Source: Shewanella oneidensis MR-1 | GTDB taxonomy: Bacteria; Pseudomonadota; Gammaproteobacteria; Enterobacterales; Shewanellaceae | Assembly (NCBI RefSeq): GCF_000146165.2 | Contig: NC_004347.2 | Coordinates: 4,263,029 to 4,327,028, forward strand | Direction of reading: 5' to 3' | Length of the DNA stretch: 64,000 nucleotides | Shown: piece after piece, positions 58,501 to 63,967 of the stretch | Layout of the letters: each line of letters starts with the position of its first letter | How positions within the stretch are numbered: position 1 is the stretch's first letter | Program-made: the position numbers and the translations under genes | The notes under the pieces: generated by a model | Seen by the model: only the letters and a program-made list of their open reading frames with translations | What the model was told of the DNA's origin: nothing | Database searches by the model: none

Positions 58501-61500
58501 CGTGCCGGTCAGCCATGCGGCTGTGATCAGTGGGGAAAACGCCATCACCTTGACCGAGGATCAGCAGGTCGATGCTCTGGGTTTCCTCGAGCATTTTGGC
58601 CAGTTGAATGTCAGCGATCCCGATGCCGGTGAGGCTAAATTCGTTGCCCAGAATGCGGTGAACACGCAGTACGGACGCTACACCATTGGCGGGGACGGTT
58701 ATTGGCTCTATGAGGCGGACAACAAATTGCCCGCCATCCAGCAGCTCAAGACCGGCGAATCCCTGACCGACAGCTTCACCGTGCACAGCATCGACGGTAC
58801 ACCGCAGACCATCACCGTGACTATCCAGGGCCAGGATGATGTCGCTGCCTTTGTGCCGCAGGCTCAAGCAGCGCAGGTCGACTCGGCCGACGTTTACACC
58901 CAGATTAGCGTGCAGCTGCTGGACAGCCAGCACCGCGAGTTCGAATTCATGGGCGAGGTGCTGCTAGCCAATACCGACCCGCGCAACTACATCGATGCTG
59001 AAATGTCGTTCACCAACACAGGGGTGGCGCTGCGTGCGCCCGACGGCAGTTTGTCCAAGGTCTACCACGCGGAGGGGGGCATGACCACCGTGCCGGTGAT
59101 GGACCTGAGAGCTTGGCACAACAAGGGCCAGGGCTATGAGGTGGTGCTGGTGGACGCCACCGGTATGCCGGTCAATGTCTTCCCCCACGACGCCGGCGAC
59201 CCCGACAAGTTGTCGGGCTTCAACCAGTACGTGACCGGTTTCAGCGGGCCCTTCAATGCGGCCGTCGTGCTGTACCCGGACATGCAGGCGGCCAGCAGCG
59301 GCGGCGCGGTGCAAGGCGGCGCCTTCGTGCCGGCCATCGCCCCGCTGCTGTATGACGCTGCGCATGTGCTGGAAGACAATGGCCAGCAGATCTCCGGCTT
59401 CATCGAGGTGCAGGACGCCGACAAGGGCCAGTCGTCCATGCAGGCGATGACCGACCACCACGCGGCGCACGGTACCTTCAGCATCGACGTCAACGGCGAC
59501 TGGGTCTACCAGCTCGACAGCCGCCGCCCCGATGTGCAGGCGCTCAAAGCCGGCGAAACCCTGCTCGAAACCATCACAGTGCACAGTGCCGACGGCACCC
59601 CGCATGAGGTCAACATCACCATTCACGGTCAGAACGACGGCGCGGTGATCAGCGGTGCCGACACCGGCCAGCTGGTGGAAGATCAGAACGTCAGTGCCGC
59701 CAGCACCCTCGAGGCTCACGGCCAGTTGACAGTGACGGACGCAGATGCCGGCGAAGCCGCCTTCGTAGCGCAGAACGCCGTGGCCACGCAGTTCGGCCAC
59801 ATCAGCATCGACGCCAGCGGTGCCTGGCGTTATGAAGTCGACAACAACAAAGCCGATGTGCAAGCCCTCAAGGCTGGCGAGAGTCTTACCGAGCATCTCA
59901 CCGTTAGCAGCGTTGACGGCACCACCCATGTGCTGACGGTGACTGTGCAGGGCAGCAACGATGCGCCAGTGCTGCAAGCGCAAAGCCAGTCAGTCACCGA
60001 GGACGGCAGCCTGCTGCGCGGCCAGATGGTGGCGCAGGACGCGGATCACGGCGATGTGCTGCGCTTCACCACCCATGCTGCGGTGGGGGGCTTCGCGCTC
60101 AACGCCGACGGCAGCTACAGCTTCGACCCTAGCCACCATGACTATCAGGGCTTGACCGCTGGCCAGGTGCGCGACATCGACATTCCAATCGTCGTCACCG
60201 ACAGCGCCGGGGCCAGCTCTATCCAGATGCTTAGCATCCACATCACTGGCCGCAACGACAGCACCTTCATCTACGGCGTGGACAGCGGTAATGTGCAAGC
60301 CGGTGTGCACCCCCAGACCTCGGGCGATCTGCACGCCAGCGATGACGATGCCGGCCAGAGCGGCTTCCAGGCCGGCACGGTCAAGGGCAGCTTCGGCAGC
60401 CTGAGCATCGATGCCCAGGGCCATTGGACCTATCAAGTGGATGGGCATGACAGCTTCGTCCAGCACCTGCTGCCCAACTCCTACATCACCGAACAGCTGA
60501 CGGTGCACAGCGTGGATGGCACGGCCCATGACATCGAGATTGAGGTCAGCGGCGCGCCAGCCGGCAGCCAACTGAGCGCCCCAGCGGACAGCGCCAATGT
60601 CCAGCATGTGGCCCTGCCGCAGGTCTGGGGGGCAGTGCAGGGGCAGCCTGTGGCCGGTCATGATGTGTTTGCTGGCATCTTGGCTGCAGTCCGCGCTGGA
60701 GGCTACCAGTATCAGGGTCTTGCCGACGAGCTGGATAAAGGCAGTTTAGCTGCTGTGGGGAATATGGATCTGAGTATCACTGGGGTGCATGCACAAGTGG
60801 TCGACAAGTTCGGGCAGGTGGTACAAAGCATTTCGCCCACCGCCGAGAATGCCGCCACTCTGCATATGAGCGATGTACTACTCTGGCACGCGCAAGGCCA
60901 CAGCATCATTGCTACTAGCGATAGCGGATTCGATTCCACGCGGATGTGGCTGCATAACACTGGCGATATGCACAATATCCAAGTGATCTTGCCCAACGGC
61001 ACCGGCTTCAATGGTTGGGTGGGAGAGTATTCCCTCGGTGAACTATCATTAAGCCCGGCCATTGCCTACCCCGCCCCCCCTGCCAGCGACGAGCAGGACG
61101 ATGAGCCAATTCAAATATTGAACTTCAATGAGGTGATACGAAACGAAGATAGCATGCAGTCCATGACAGCGGCAGGAGTAAAGGCCGGTGATGAAGCCGT
61201 AATAGGTAATAACGACTACCCTCTCCCTTTGAATGCTGCCACGGAATATAAAGGGAATCTCAACGAGCTTTCGTTATCATCCAGTCATGGTACTAGTGGG
61301 ACAACTCCTCTCACTACAACGGATGCACACTTTGCAGCCCAAGCTTCACCGGTTGATCACTACCTGCAAATGTTAGGACTTAGCCCAACAGCAGTGAACC
61401 TATCTCCTTCTGTGCCAGTGGAGTTATTGCCATCGCTATCCTCAAGCGATCACTTCAATGATATTGATGCACCGATGTACGCTATCCCTGAGGTGAACCA

Positions 61501-61645
61501 TTTTGAAAACCCATTATTAGATAATGACAAGGAGCAACATAAAGATCGTCATTTCGACCTATTTGATGTAACAGAACTTCACACGAATCCGAATGACGAT
61601 GACCTATTACATTCAGCACTCAACGACATGCACAACCAAATGTAA
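46583..61645 (+). CDS. Giant VCBS-repeat adhesin, type I secretion substrate
   Basis: A 5020-residue, surface-bound or secreted adhesin, the last gene of the export operon, 12 bases after the HlyD-type gene. GGGAGC precedes the ATG. The first 30 or so residues are Lys/Ser-rich without a signal peptide, as expected for type I export. From about residue 205 the protein is an array of roughly 35 VCBS/cadherin-like repeats of near 100 residues, with TEDG or TEDQ starts and GTNDAPV ends. A He_PIG/cadherin-like unit lies at about 1363-1461, a jelly-roll-like domain at about 3721-3864, and four copies of an unrecognised domain follow or interrupt the array. I find no RTX nonapeptides. The last 190 residues are acidic and AT-rich in coding, unlike the GC-rich middle. 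Large DNA repeats make its length prone to change. Confidence 0.92.
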   Translation: MSPKKPLTLSTAKRKSRISAKLAKKSEIAAKKLDKDVAKLKVKEFREGEVQSTATPDIVASKSWRLPSHAATQLVNTEESTEQKPDSQSATVDIDNRHLTAQSASSSTDSEKTLSELPQQADETQTKNAPKFQDYGSSESTHLGQGPHFDDTQLPLVTLSQLPEIGHVKQQIEPAALTVSMARTTLTQIVRPQIISTEQHNPLTIDEQAGHQSVKEDAPVASASGKLHAHGGTVTPLQWTVAVNQGQFGRLDIDPTTGEWHYQLDNNALSTDALAEGEHQTEQFTITVSSPNGEQVNTVIIIDVEGSNDLPQILGSHLASINAADSLPAVTGQLHSIDPDHNDAVSWAVLDGQGQYGQLSINPLTGQWQYQLNTHATATLALVSGQQVTETFTVTATDQSGHPVSQQVSIQVNGADNVAIIQGEIIGLVTEDTQANNGQLTVSGQLSIQDPDRDQTHFSAGSLQGQYGYLTIDVNGHWIYSADNSLATVQSLKSGEHLTDTFTIHSADGTAQNITVTINGTDDKAEISGTTSASLTEDDNIHQGMLRANGNLAITDNDHEPHLFTATEQYGQFGTLIIDELGHWTYTADNSQTAIQALKTGESITDTLVVQTQDGTQQTISISIHGTDDHSVIMGTSVMRVFEDKRLSQGQLHTDGQLWVSNPDTGRAGFAAEQLQGQFGILSINTHGHWTYTADNNNPSIQALKHGESLTETLFVQALDGTTQKIAILIKGADDKAIIGGTDTATLVEDQSPQHGQLQAHGTLTITDPDAGQAQFTALTDVAGSNGYGHFSLDSSGVWTYNADNTQTAVQQLKTGESLTDTLTVTSADRTSHTVTVTIQGCNDAPVLVGQTQSVTEDGTQLSGKMIATDVDAGDTQTFSLVNAIDGFTLNADGSYNFDPSHASYQHLTAGQTQDVVIAITVTDSTGATSYQNLTISVTGANDGAVIGGVNIGAVSEDNTLTASGKLTISDVDSTQAGFIAQNNLAATHGCFTLSASGDWTYALDNSNAAVQALKTGESLTDTVTINSIDGTQHTIAVTINGSNDGAIIAGVDTATATEDANVIAGNIEACGQLTISDPDAGQSHFTAQTDVAGSSGYGQFSLNSTGAWTYSADNTQAAIQQLKAGDSLTDTLTITSADGTIHTLTVTIQGTNDAPVLAAQSQAVTEDGTQLSGHMVATDADAGDNLSFSIAQPVDGFTLNADGSYSFDPSHASYQHLAAGQTQTITIPVTVTDVAGATSTRDLVIKLNGSNDGAVITGTDVAAVTEDQTAGSGHFLQVTGTLTVADVDAGEAVFQATSTKSQLGDFILHSDGSWMYQADNTNTAVQALKAGQQTTDSFTVLSTDGTAHTITITITGSNDAPTVAHALTTTTATEDSAFSFSIPTGTFADIDAGDTLTLSAGSLPAWLHFDAATGTFSGTPTNGDVGTMQVTITATDANGAQVSTTFALTVANTNDAPTLNPIATVHATEDGAQVTGQFTATDPDSGDTLIYSIAQPVNGFTLNADGSYSFDPSHTSYQQLAAGQTQDVLIPITVTDSAGATSTQNLTITVTGSNDGAVISGTDSGSVIEDQQVSATHILSCGGKLAVTDVDTGEATFAVQHGTGANGYGSFVLGPSGTWTYSADNTQAAIQQLKAGETLTDTFTVSSTDGTTHTVTVTIQGSNDAPVLAAQTKAVTEDGALLTGKMVATDADAGDTQVFSTAQTVDGFTLNADGSYKFDPSHASYQHLAAGQTQDMVIPVTVTDNAGATSTQNLTITVTGTNDAAVVSGRVANAVNEDGVVSTGGLLRASGLLTVVDPDAGEAVFVAQTGVAGAGHYGSFSIDASGHYSYTADNSQTAIQQLKAGETLADRFTVTTADGTQQVVTITIKGAEDRPVLQAQTHAVTEDGARLTGQMLATDVDAGDTQRFSVAHPVAGFVLNPDGSFSFNPAHASYQHLAAGQTQDIVIPVTVIDSAGGVSTQNLTITVTGVNDRAVISGVSNGRITEDQGVSATHTLSCGGKLDVTDVDTGEAAFAVQHGAGANGYGNFVLDPSGNWTYSADNTQSAIQQLKAGETLTGTFTVSSTDGTTHTVTVTIQGTNDAPVLAAQTQAVTEDGTLLQGRMVATDVDANDTKTFSSAQSVDGFTLNADGSYSFDPSHASYQHLAAGQTQTLTIPVTVTDSEGATSTQNLTIRLTGTNDAPHISGADVGRVVEDQTLSVSGKLAISDADDGQAHFIAQTATTGSYGSLTIGEDGQWQYQLDNTKPEVQALKSTETATDTFTVHSADGSSHNITITIQGQRDNVVIGGVDVGVVKEDVSAVTGGHLVATGESAEFVPLQQHTTLGNFAMDASGAWTYTLDNSHASTQALKAGETATDTVSITHTDGTTHTVTITVMGTNDAPVLTAQSQAVTEDSTLLTGQITASDVDRGDTQIFSLAHAVDGFTLNTDGRYSFDPAHGSYQHLATGQTQTLTIPIIVTDSVGASSTANLTITLTGTNDGATIGGVSTGTASEDSTLLTTGQLTIADADDGEAHFVAQPHIQGLHGSFSLSEDGQWRYSADSSQAAVQQLKAGDSLSEHFTVHSADGTAHTVTVTLQGTNDAPVLQAQHQSVSEDASLLQGQMVASDVDHGDTQTFSIAQAVDGFTLNADGSYSFDPSNAAYQHLTAGQTEDLVIPVTVTDSAGASHTQNLTITITGTNDGAVIGGAFTGAVTEDQSVQSGQLQASGQLTITDADSGESHFIPQTDVLGSDGLGRFSLDAQGQWSYSADNSQKAIQQLAAGATLNDSFTVQGADGAQHTVTVTLTGTNDAPQFHLQVAPDYHPEVESSDVLPLVINNIGSSRIAQYLDIQQILQGQAPIGAYANTCVTVSLGGLALIGPDGQAAQVFAAGQEFKLQTLVDWQQQGPGHEFRVFGPKGTTELDLSLHDAGDPNHITGPHGQASLYVNQVMIWPPFHAWQASAGSGTGTATDSGLLTATEGGPALSGQFHASDIDVGDTLAFSLGHPVDGFTLNADDSYSFDPAHPSYQHLAAGQRETLSIPITVTDSAGASTTQTLSILLRGANDAATFGGVETGATQEDRSDALSGQLTVADADDGEAHFIAQSGTAGSYGQFSLDENGQWHYQIDNSKPEVQALRDGQNVTDSFTVRSADGTAHTVNISIAGKNDSAVITGEDHQTLTEDQNVSGGQLIAHGQLHASTPDAGGDQFTPLSDLAGKFGHLSLGADGSWVYKADNNSPAVQALHAGQSATESFTVHSVDGTAHTLSLSIQGADEPRHDIWSSIVSTIKSNWAPYNLIGHAIDAGDVGALGSMRLAFTSGNPSVVDANGHVLASGSSLGAFGHDISMGQVVDLLKSHPGARLVLDGNVGGSSGFYLHDSGDVMELHFRGLSHYNQANSPMGQLPIDGLPTPLSAAGTVPDVSDLTISVTDISVDHASQLQTSGQLNISDADAGENHFNAQKDVAGTYGSFSIDASGHWVYSVDNGQAAVQNLQAGAQLTDSFMVTSADGSSHVISVAVYGKNDAPVLFAQSQSVSEDGALLSGQMHASDVDAGDTLSFRIDQAVAGFTLNADGSYSFDPSNAAYQHLAAGQTQTLVIPVFVTDHMGASSVQDLTITLTGANDGPQVLHATAATAGDLGAVNEDTPRVFTEAELLQAVGATDPDDGGSLHIVAGSLTSSHGTFTGDAAHGFTFTPTANFSGQDIDLQFSVTDGSATREAHVQLDITPVADAPLRVTAPTITTDFDSISLPGVGWTQTDPSPTGWHTDESSGVEIGQERLYGGSGNNQILSLTASWGSNIYRELPTQAGEAVHLGFDLSARPGFAVTPLEVLWEGKVIDTITPVAGSYSMLHHDYDLLANGSNSRLELRASGQGEARVLIDNIQIGPPEHVLLGDHDTLLKPYLGFQLADTDGSETLSYGIHGLPVGFTLTDGTHSAIVSSAGQVIETAGWNQDTLAVRAPQGFQGTVSIQVTAHAEEGSNHQTANAADLTLELRLVPVSHAAVISGENAITLTEDQQVDALGFLEHFGQLNVSDPDAGEAKFVAQNAVNTQYGRYTIGGDGYWLYEADNKLPAIQQLKTGESLTDSFTVHSIDGTPQTITVTIQGQDDVAAFVPQAQAAQVDSADVYTQISVQLLDSQHREFEFMGEVLLANTDPRNYIDAEMSFTNTGVALRAPDGSLSKVYHAEGGMTTVPVMDLRAWHNKGQGYEVVLVDATGMPVNVFPHDAGDPDKLSGFNQYVTGFSGPFNAAVVLYPDMQAASSGGAVQGGAFVPAIAPLLYDAAHVLEDNGQQISGFIEVQDADKGQSSMQAMTDHHAAHGTFSIDVNGDWVYQLDSRRPDVQALKAGETLLETITVHSADGTPHEVNITIHGQNDGAVISGADTGQLVEDQNVSAASTLEAHGQLTVTDADAGEAAFVAQNAVATQFGHISIDASGAWRYEVDNNKADVQALKAGESLTEHLTVSSVDGTTHVLTVTVQGSNDAPVLQAQSQSVTEDGSLLRGQMVAQDADHGDVLRFTTHAAVGGFALNADGSYSFDPSHHDYQGLTAGQVRDIDIPIVVTDSAGASSIQMLSIHITGRNDSTFIYGVDSGNVQAGVHPQTSGDLHASDDDAGQSGFQAGTVKGSFGSLSIDAQGHWTYQVDGHDSFVQHLLPNSYITEQLTVHSVDGTAHDIEIEVSGAPAGSQLSAPADSANVQHVALPQVWGAVQGQPVAGHDVFAGILAAVRAGGYQYQGLADELDKGSLAAVGNMDLSITGVHAQVVDKFGQVVQSISPTAENAATLHMSDVLLWHAQGHSIIATSDSGFDSTRMWLHNTGDMHNIQVILPNGTGFNGWVGEYSLGELSLSPAIAYPAPPASDEQDDEPIQILNFNEVIRNEDSMQSMTAAGVKAGDEAVIGNNDYPLPLNAATEYKGNLNELSLSSSHGTSGTTPLTTTDAHFAAQASPVDHYLQMLGLSPTAVNLSPSVPVELLPSLSSSDHFNDIDAPMYAIPEVNHFENPLLDNDKEQHKDRHFDLFDVTELHTNPNDDDLLHSALNDMHNQM
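54958..55400 (+). other. Unrecognised adhesin domain, copy A
   Basis: Residues about 2792-2940. Key segments are IGPDGQAAQVF, LVDWQQQGPGHEFRVFG and LSLHDAGDPNHI. It is clearly not a VCBS unit and is followed by a Gly/Ala/Thr-rich linker. It shares order and motifs with copies B, C and D. Confidence 0.6.
56340..56790 (+). other. Unrecognised adhesin domain, copy B
   Basis: Residues about 3253-3403. Key segments are VVDANGHVLASG, MGQVVDLLKSHPGARLVLDG and FYLHDSGDVMEL. It is inserted between two VCBS units. Confidence 0.6.
57745..58175 (+). other. Jelly-roll-like (carbohydrate-binding type) domain in the adhesin
   Basis: Residues about 3721-3864. The segments GWHTDESSGVEIGQERLYGG, NQILSLTASWGSNIYRELP and VHLGFDLSARPG follow the pattern of the beta-sandwich lectin-like domain common in type I secreted adhesins. 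A ligand-binding role is inferred. Confidence 0.6.
58855..59300 (+). other. Unrecognised adhesin domain, copy C
   Basis: Residues about 4091-4239. Key segments are LRAPDGSLSKVY, VMDLRAWHNKGQGYEVVLVD and VFPHDAGDPDKL. It is nearest to copy A in its HDAGDP motif. Confidence 0.6.
60580..61065 (+). other. Unrecognised adhesin domain, copy D
   Basis: Residues about 4666-4828. Key segments are VVDKFGQVVQSI, MSDVLLWHAQGHSIIATSD and MWLHNTGDMHNI. It is the last domain before the AT-rich C-terminal tail. Confidence 0.6.
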
Positions 61646-61692
61646 TCAGGGGGCGAGAGTACCTAACATTCAATCCCTTAGCAGAGCATAAC

Positions 61693-61728
61693 TTTAGCGC
61701 AATAGACCCTAGGGTCTATTCCGCTAAA
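61693..61728. repeat. 36-base near-perfect palindrome after the adhesin gene
   Basis: TTTAGCG-C-AATAGACCCT meets its reverse complement AGGGTCTATT-C-CGCTAAA, with a single C:C mismatch and no loop. No T-run follows. It could be a cruciform, a protein-binding site or a terminator of unusual form. Confidence 0.8.
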
Positions 61729-61891
61729 AGTCCATCGCTGACATTTAGGCCAAGGCACCATCCGTTCGGTAGCCAAAATGTCTCTTCGCTTAAAAAAACT
61801 GCAGAAAATCGTTCCCTATTCCCCCCTGAAGTCCTTAAAAATCTGGCATTTATTTTGCGTAGTGAGGCTATGTTCAATTGTGGTAACCTCT

Positions 61892-63052
61892 ATGACCGCG
61901 GGCAAAACCCCAACCCATTTTACGACTCAACCGCTAAACCGTGTACTCGGTGAAACCAGTGGCGCCTTTGCTGACTTAGGCACGTTTTTACCGCTAGTGT
62001 TAGGGCTTATCGCCCTGAATCAGTTTTCACCCCAAGGGATATTTTTAGGCTTTGGCGTATTCGCGATATTAAGTGCGTTATTTTACCGCCGCCCTATGCC
62101 AGTCCAACCCATGAAAGTCATCGCCGCCCTCGTTATCGCCCAAGGCTTAACCCCAGGCATGTTGCAGGCTAGCGCCATGTTGATGGGCATTATCCTGTTA
62201 ATCTTGGCCTTTAGCGGCGCCATCACTTGGCTTGCCAAGCAATTATCCCAAGCCGTCAGTGTGGGGATTCAATTGGCGATTGGTCTGCAATTGATGTGGA
62301 TGGGCGCTAAGATGATGAGCGATTTTTGGTTGCTCGGACTCGGCGCGTTTGCCTTGCTATTTGCGAGTAAATTCTTGCCATTACGCTACCTTGCCATGCC
62401 ACTCGTTATCGCAGCAGGCATGATCTGGCAAGCCAATAGCCAAACCGATATGGCTACCAGTCTGAGCATTCCCGCCTTGAGTGCATCTTTACATCTGGCT
62501 TGGCCGACATTAAATGAATGGAGTTCGGCCGCGATTTTGCTGGTGTTACCGCAACTGGCACTCACCTTAACCAATGCGGTGATTGCAACCTCGGTGATGG
62601 CGCAGGAAAAATTCCCTGAAGATGCCGCCAAACTTACCCCTAAAAACTTAGCGATTAGTTCTGGGCTGGCGAATCTATTACTCGCGCCTTTTGGCGCTGC
62701 AGCCATGTGTCACGGTGCGGGAGGGCTGGCAGTGCAGTATCACTTTGGCGCCCGAACTCACCTTGCGCCACTGATTTTTGGCGGCACTTGTCTTGTCATC
62801 GCCCTGTTTTGGGATAGCCAAATGGCGTGGTTGCTCGGGCTTATTCCTGTAGCGATTCTCGGCAGCTTACTTTCGATTGGCGGATTGCAATTAGCCTGGT
62901 CAAAACGCCTGATCGACGGCAAGCCCTTCTGTATCTTTGTAATCTTATCTACCGCAGTGACCTGCCTTGCCATTAACGCCGCGGCTGGGCTTGCCGTGGG
63001 GATTATTCTAGAGCAAGGTCGCCGCACTTGGGCCATGCTCGCGATGCGTTAA
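61892..63052 (+). CDS. Sulfate/molybdate-type permease (MOT1-like)
   Basis: About 386 residues from the ATG at 61892; a frame opening 38 codons earlier lacks typical membrane-protein composition there. Some ten hydrophobic helices fill the sequence. The segment ETSGAFADLGTFLPLVLGLI, then RRPMPVQPMKVIAALVI, resembles the SulP-related MOT1 molybdate transporter family, as does GAAAMCHGAGGLAVQYHFGA later on. It has no STAS domain. It is monocistronic and closed by a convergent hairpin terminator. Molybdate is the likeliest substrate, sulfate an alternative. Confidence 0.82.
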   Translation: MTAGKTPTHFTTQPLNRVLGETSGAFADLGTFLPLVLGLIALNQFSPQGIFLGFGVFAILSALFYRRPMPVQPMKVIAALVIAQGLTPGMLQASAMLMGIILLILAFSGAITWLAKQLSQAVSVGIQLAIGLQLMWMGAKMMSDFWLLGLGAFALLFASKFLPLRYLAMPLVIAAGMIWQANSQTDMATSLSIPALSASLHLAWPTLNEWSSAAILLVLPQLALTLTNAVIATSVMAQEKFPEDAAKLTPKNLAISSGLANLLLAPFGAAAMCHGAGGLAVQYHFGARTHLAPLIFGGTCLVIALFWDSQMAWLLGLIPVAILGSLLSIGGLQLAWSKRLIDGKPFCIFVILSTAVTCLAINAAAGLAVGIILEQGRRTWAMLAMR

Positions 63053-63077
63053 GCGCCAATATCTGCAAGAAAGTAAG

Positions 63078-63107
63078 AAACACAGCACATCCATGCGCTG
63101 TGTTTTT
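63078..63107. terminator. Terminator between the convergent permease and deacetylase genes
   Basis: AAACACAGC, a ten-base loop, GCTGTGTTT, continuing into a T-run in the plus direction. It serves the permease and could also stop the minus-strand gene, whose stop is at 63113. Confidence 0.8.
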
Positions 63108-63112
63108 ATCCC

Positions 63113-63967
63113 TTAAAATGTTCTCGCAGGATTGGTTGGCGTATCCTTTTGCGCCAGCGCCCATTTAGCTATCGCATCCTTACGCATAAAACCCACTTTT
63201 GAGTGTTCTTTCGCGTATTGAATAAACTTGTCTAAGGCATTGGCAAGACCTGGCGTGCCACCAATTCTATCGTGCACACTAATCGACATCATCCGCCGCT
63301 GGGATACGCCTTCTTGATAGAGCATATCGAATTCATCTTTAAGCTCCTGTAAAAAGTCGGCGGCAGTCATCGCAGTGTTACCACCAAAGCGACCTATATC
63401 ATTGTTACGCAAGGTATAAGGCACCACGGCAAATGGCTTACCTTGTACCGGAGTAATCGACGGTTCATCCCGCGATAAGTCATCAATATGATAGATAAAG
63501 CCTAGGTCCTGCAGGATATTTAAGGTTTGGGTGCTATGGCGCATCCAAAACGCATTAAACCCAATGGGACGCTGGCCGGTGATCTTCTCTAAGGTGTTGA
63601 TACTCTCAATATAAGAGGCGCGCTCCTGCGCTGGCGACATGCTGAATTGTGGCGTCCATGTTTGTCCATGGCCAGCAATCTCATGGCCTTCATCCGCGAC
63701 TTGTTTGGCAAGTTGTGGATGTAACTCAGCAGCGCGGCCCACCATATGGGATGTCACCTGAATGTGGTGCTTACGCCATAAACGCAGCAAACGCGGTATT
63801 CCCTCATTCATCCCGTAGTCGTACCAACTGGGGGTAATGGTATCCGGATAACCCTGCTCCATTGGTGGAAATGGCCCTTCAGCGTTTTTATCCTGCGCGC
63901 CAGCCTCAAACTGCATGGATATCGAGATCACCAGTTGCTCGCCATTAGGCCAAAAACGGTTATTCAT
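63113..63967 (-). CDS. Polysaccharide deacetylase-family protein (PuuE-like)
   Basis: 284 residues with the NodB-type barrel pattern. The metal-binding HxxxH motif is present in GHEIAGHGQTW, and the C-terminal SISVHDRIGG fits the last motif. The first motif, normally TFDD, here reads ISMQFE, as in the PuuE-like subgroup related to cofactor-independent allantoinase. So it may act on a small amide or purine breakdown product rather than on chitin. No signal peptide, so cytoplasmic. TAGGAGG precedes the ATG at a good distance. Confidence 0.82.
   Translation of the reverse strand: MNNRFWPNGEQLVISISMQFEAGAQDKNAEGPFPPMEQGYPDTITPSWYDYGMNEGIPRLLRLWRKHHIQVTSHMVGRAAELHPQLAKQVADEGHEIAGHGQTWTPQFSMSPAQERASYIESINTLEKITGQRPIGFNAFWMRHSTQTLNILQDLGFIYHIDDLSRDEPSITPVQGKPFAVVPYTLRNNDIGRFGGNTAMTAADFLQELKDEFDMLYQEGVSQRRMMSISVHDRIGGTPGLANALDKFIQYAKEHSKVGFMRKDAIAKWALAQKDTPTNPARTF

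Larger units (their letters stand above)
47200..60570 (+). repeat. VCBS/cadherin-like repeat array of the adhesin
   Basis: Roughly 35 units of about 290-330 bases. Two types alternate: one with GQLTISDxDxGE, then a xWTYSADN segment and LKAGESLTDTFTV; the other with TEDGxxLxGxMxATDxDxGD, FTLNADGSYSFDPSHASYQH and LTITVTGTND. Several units after about 49,100 are close in DNA sequence as well, which suggests recent duplication. VCBS domains are extended Ca-stabilised beta sandwiches in large adhesins. Confidence 0.88.

Noticed and set aside
46583..61645. RTX toxin identity for the giant protein
   Set aside because: No glycine-rich nonapeptide repeats were found and no acyltransferase or toxin domain is present; the repeats are VCBS/cadherin-like, so adhesin is the better call.
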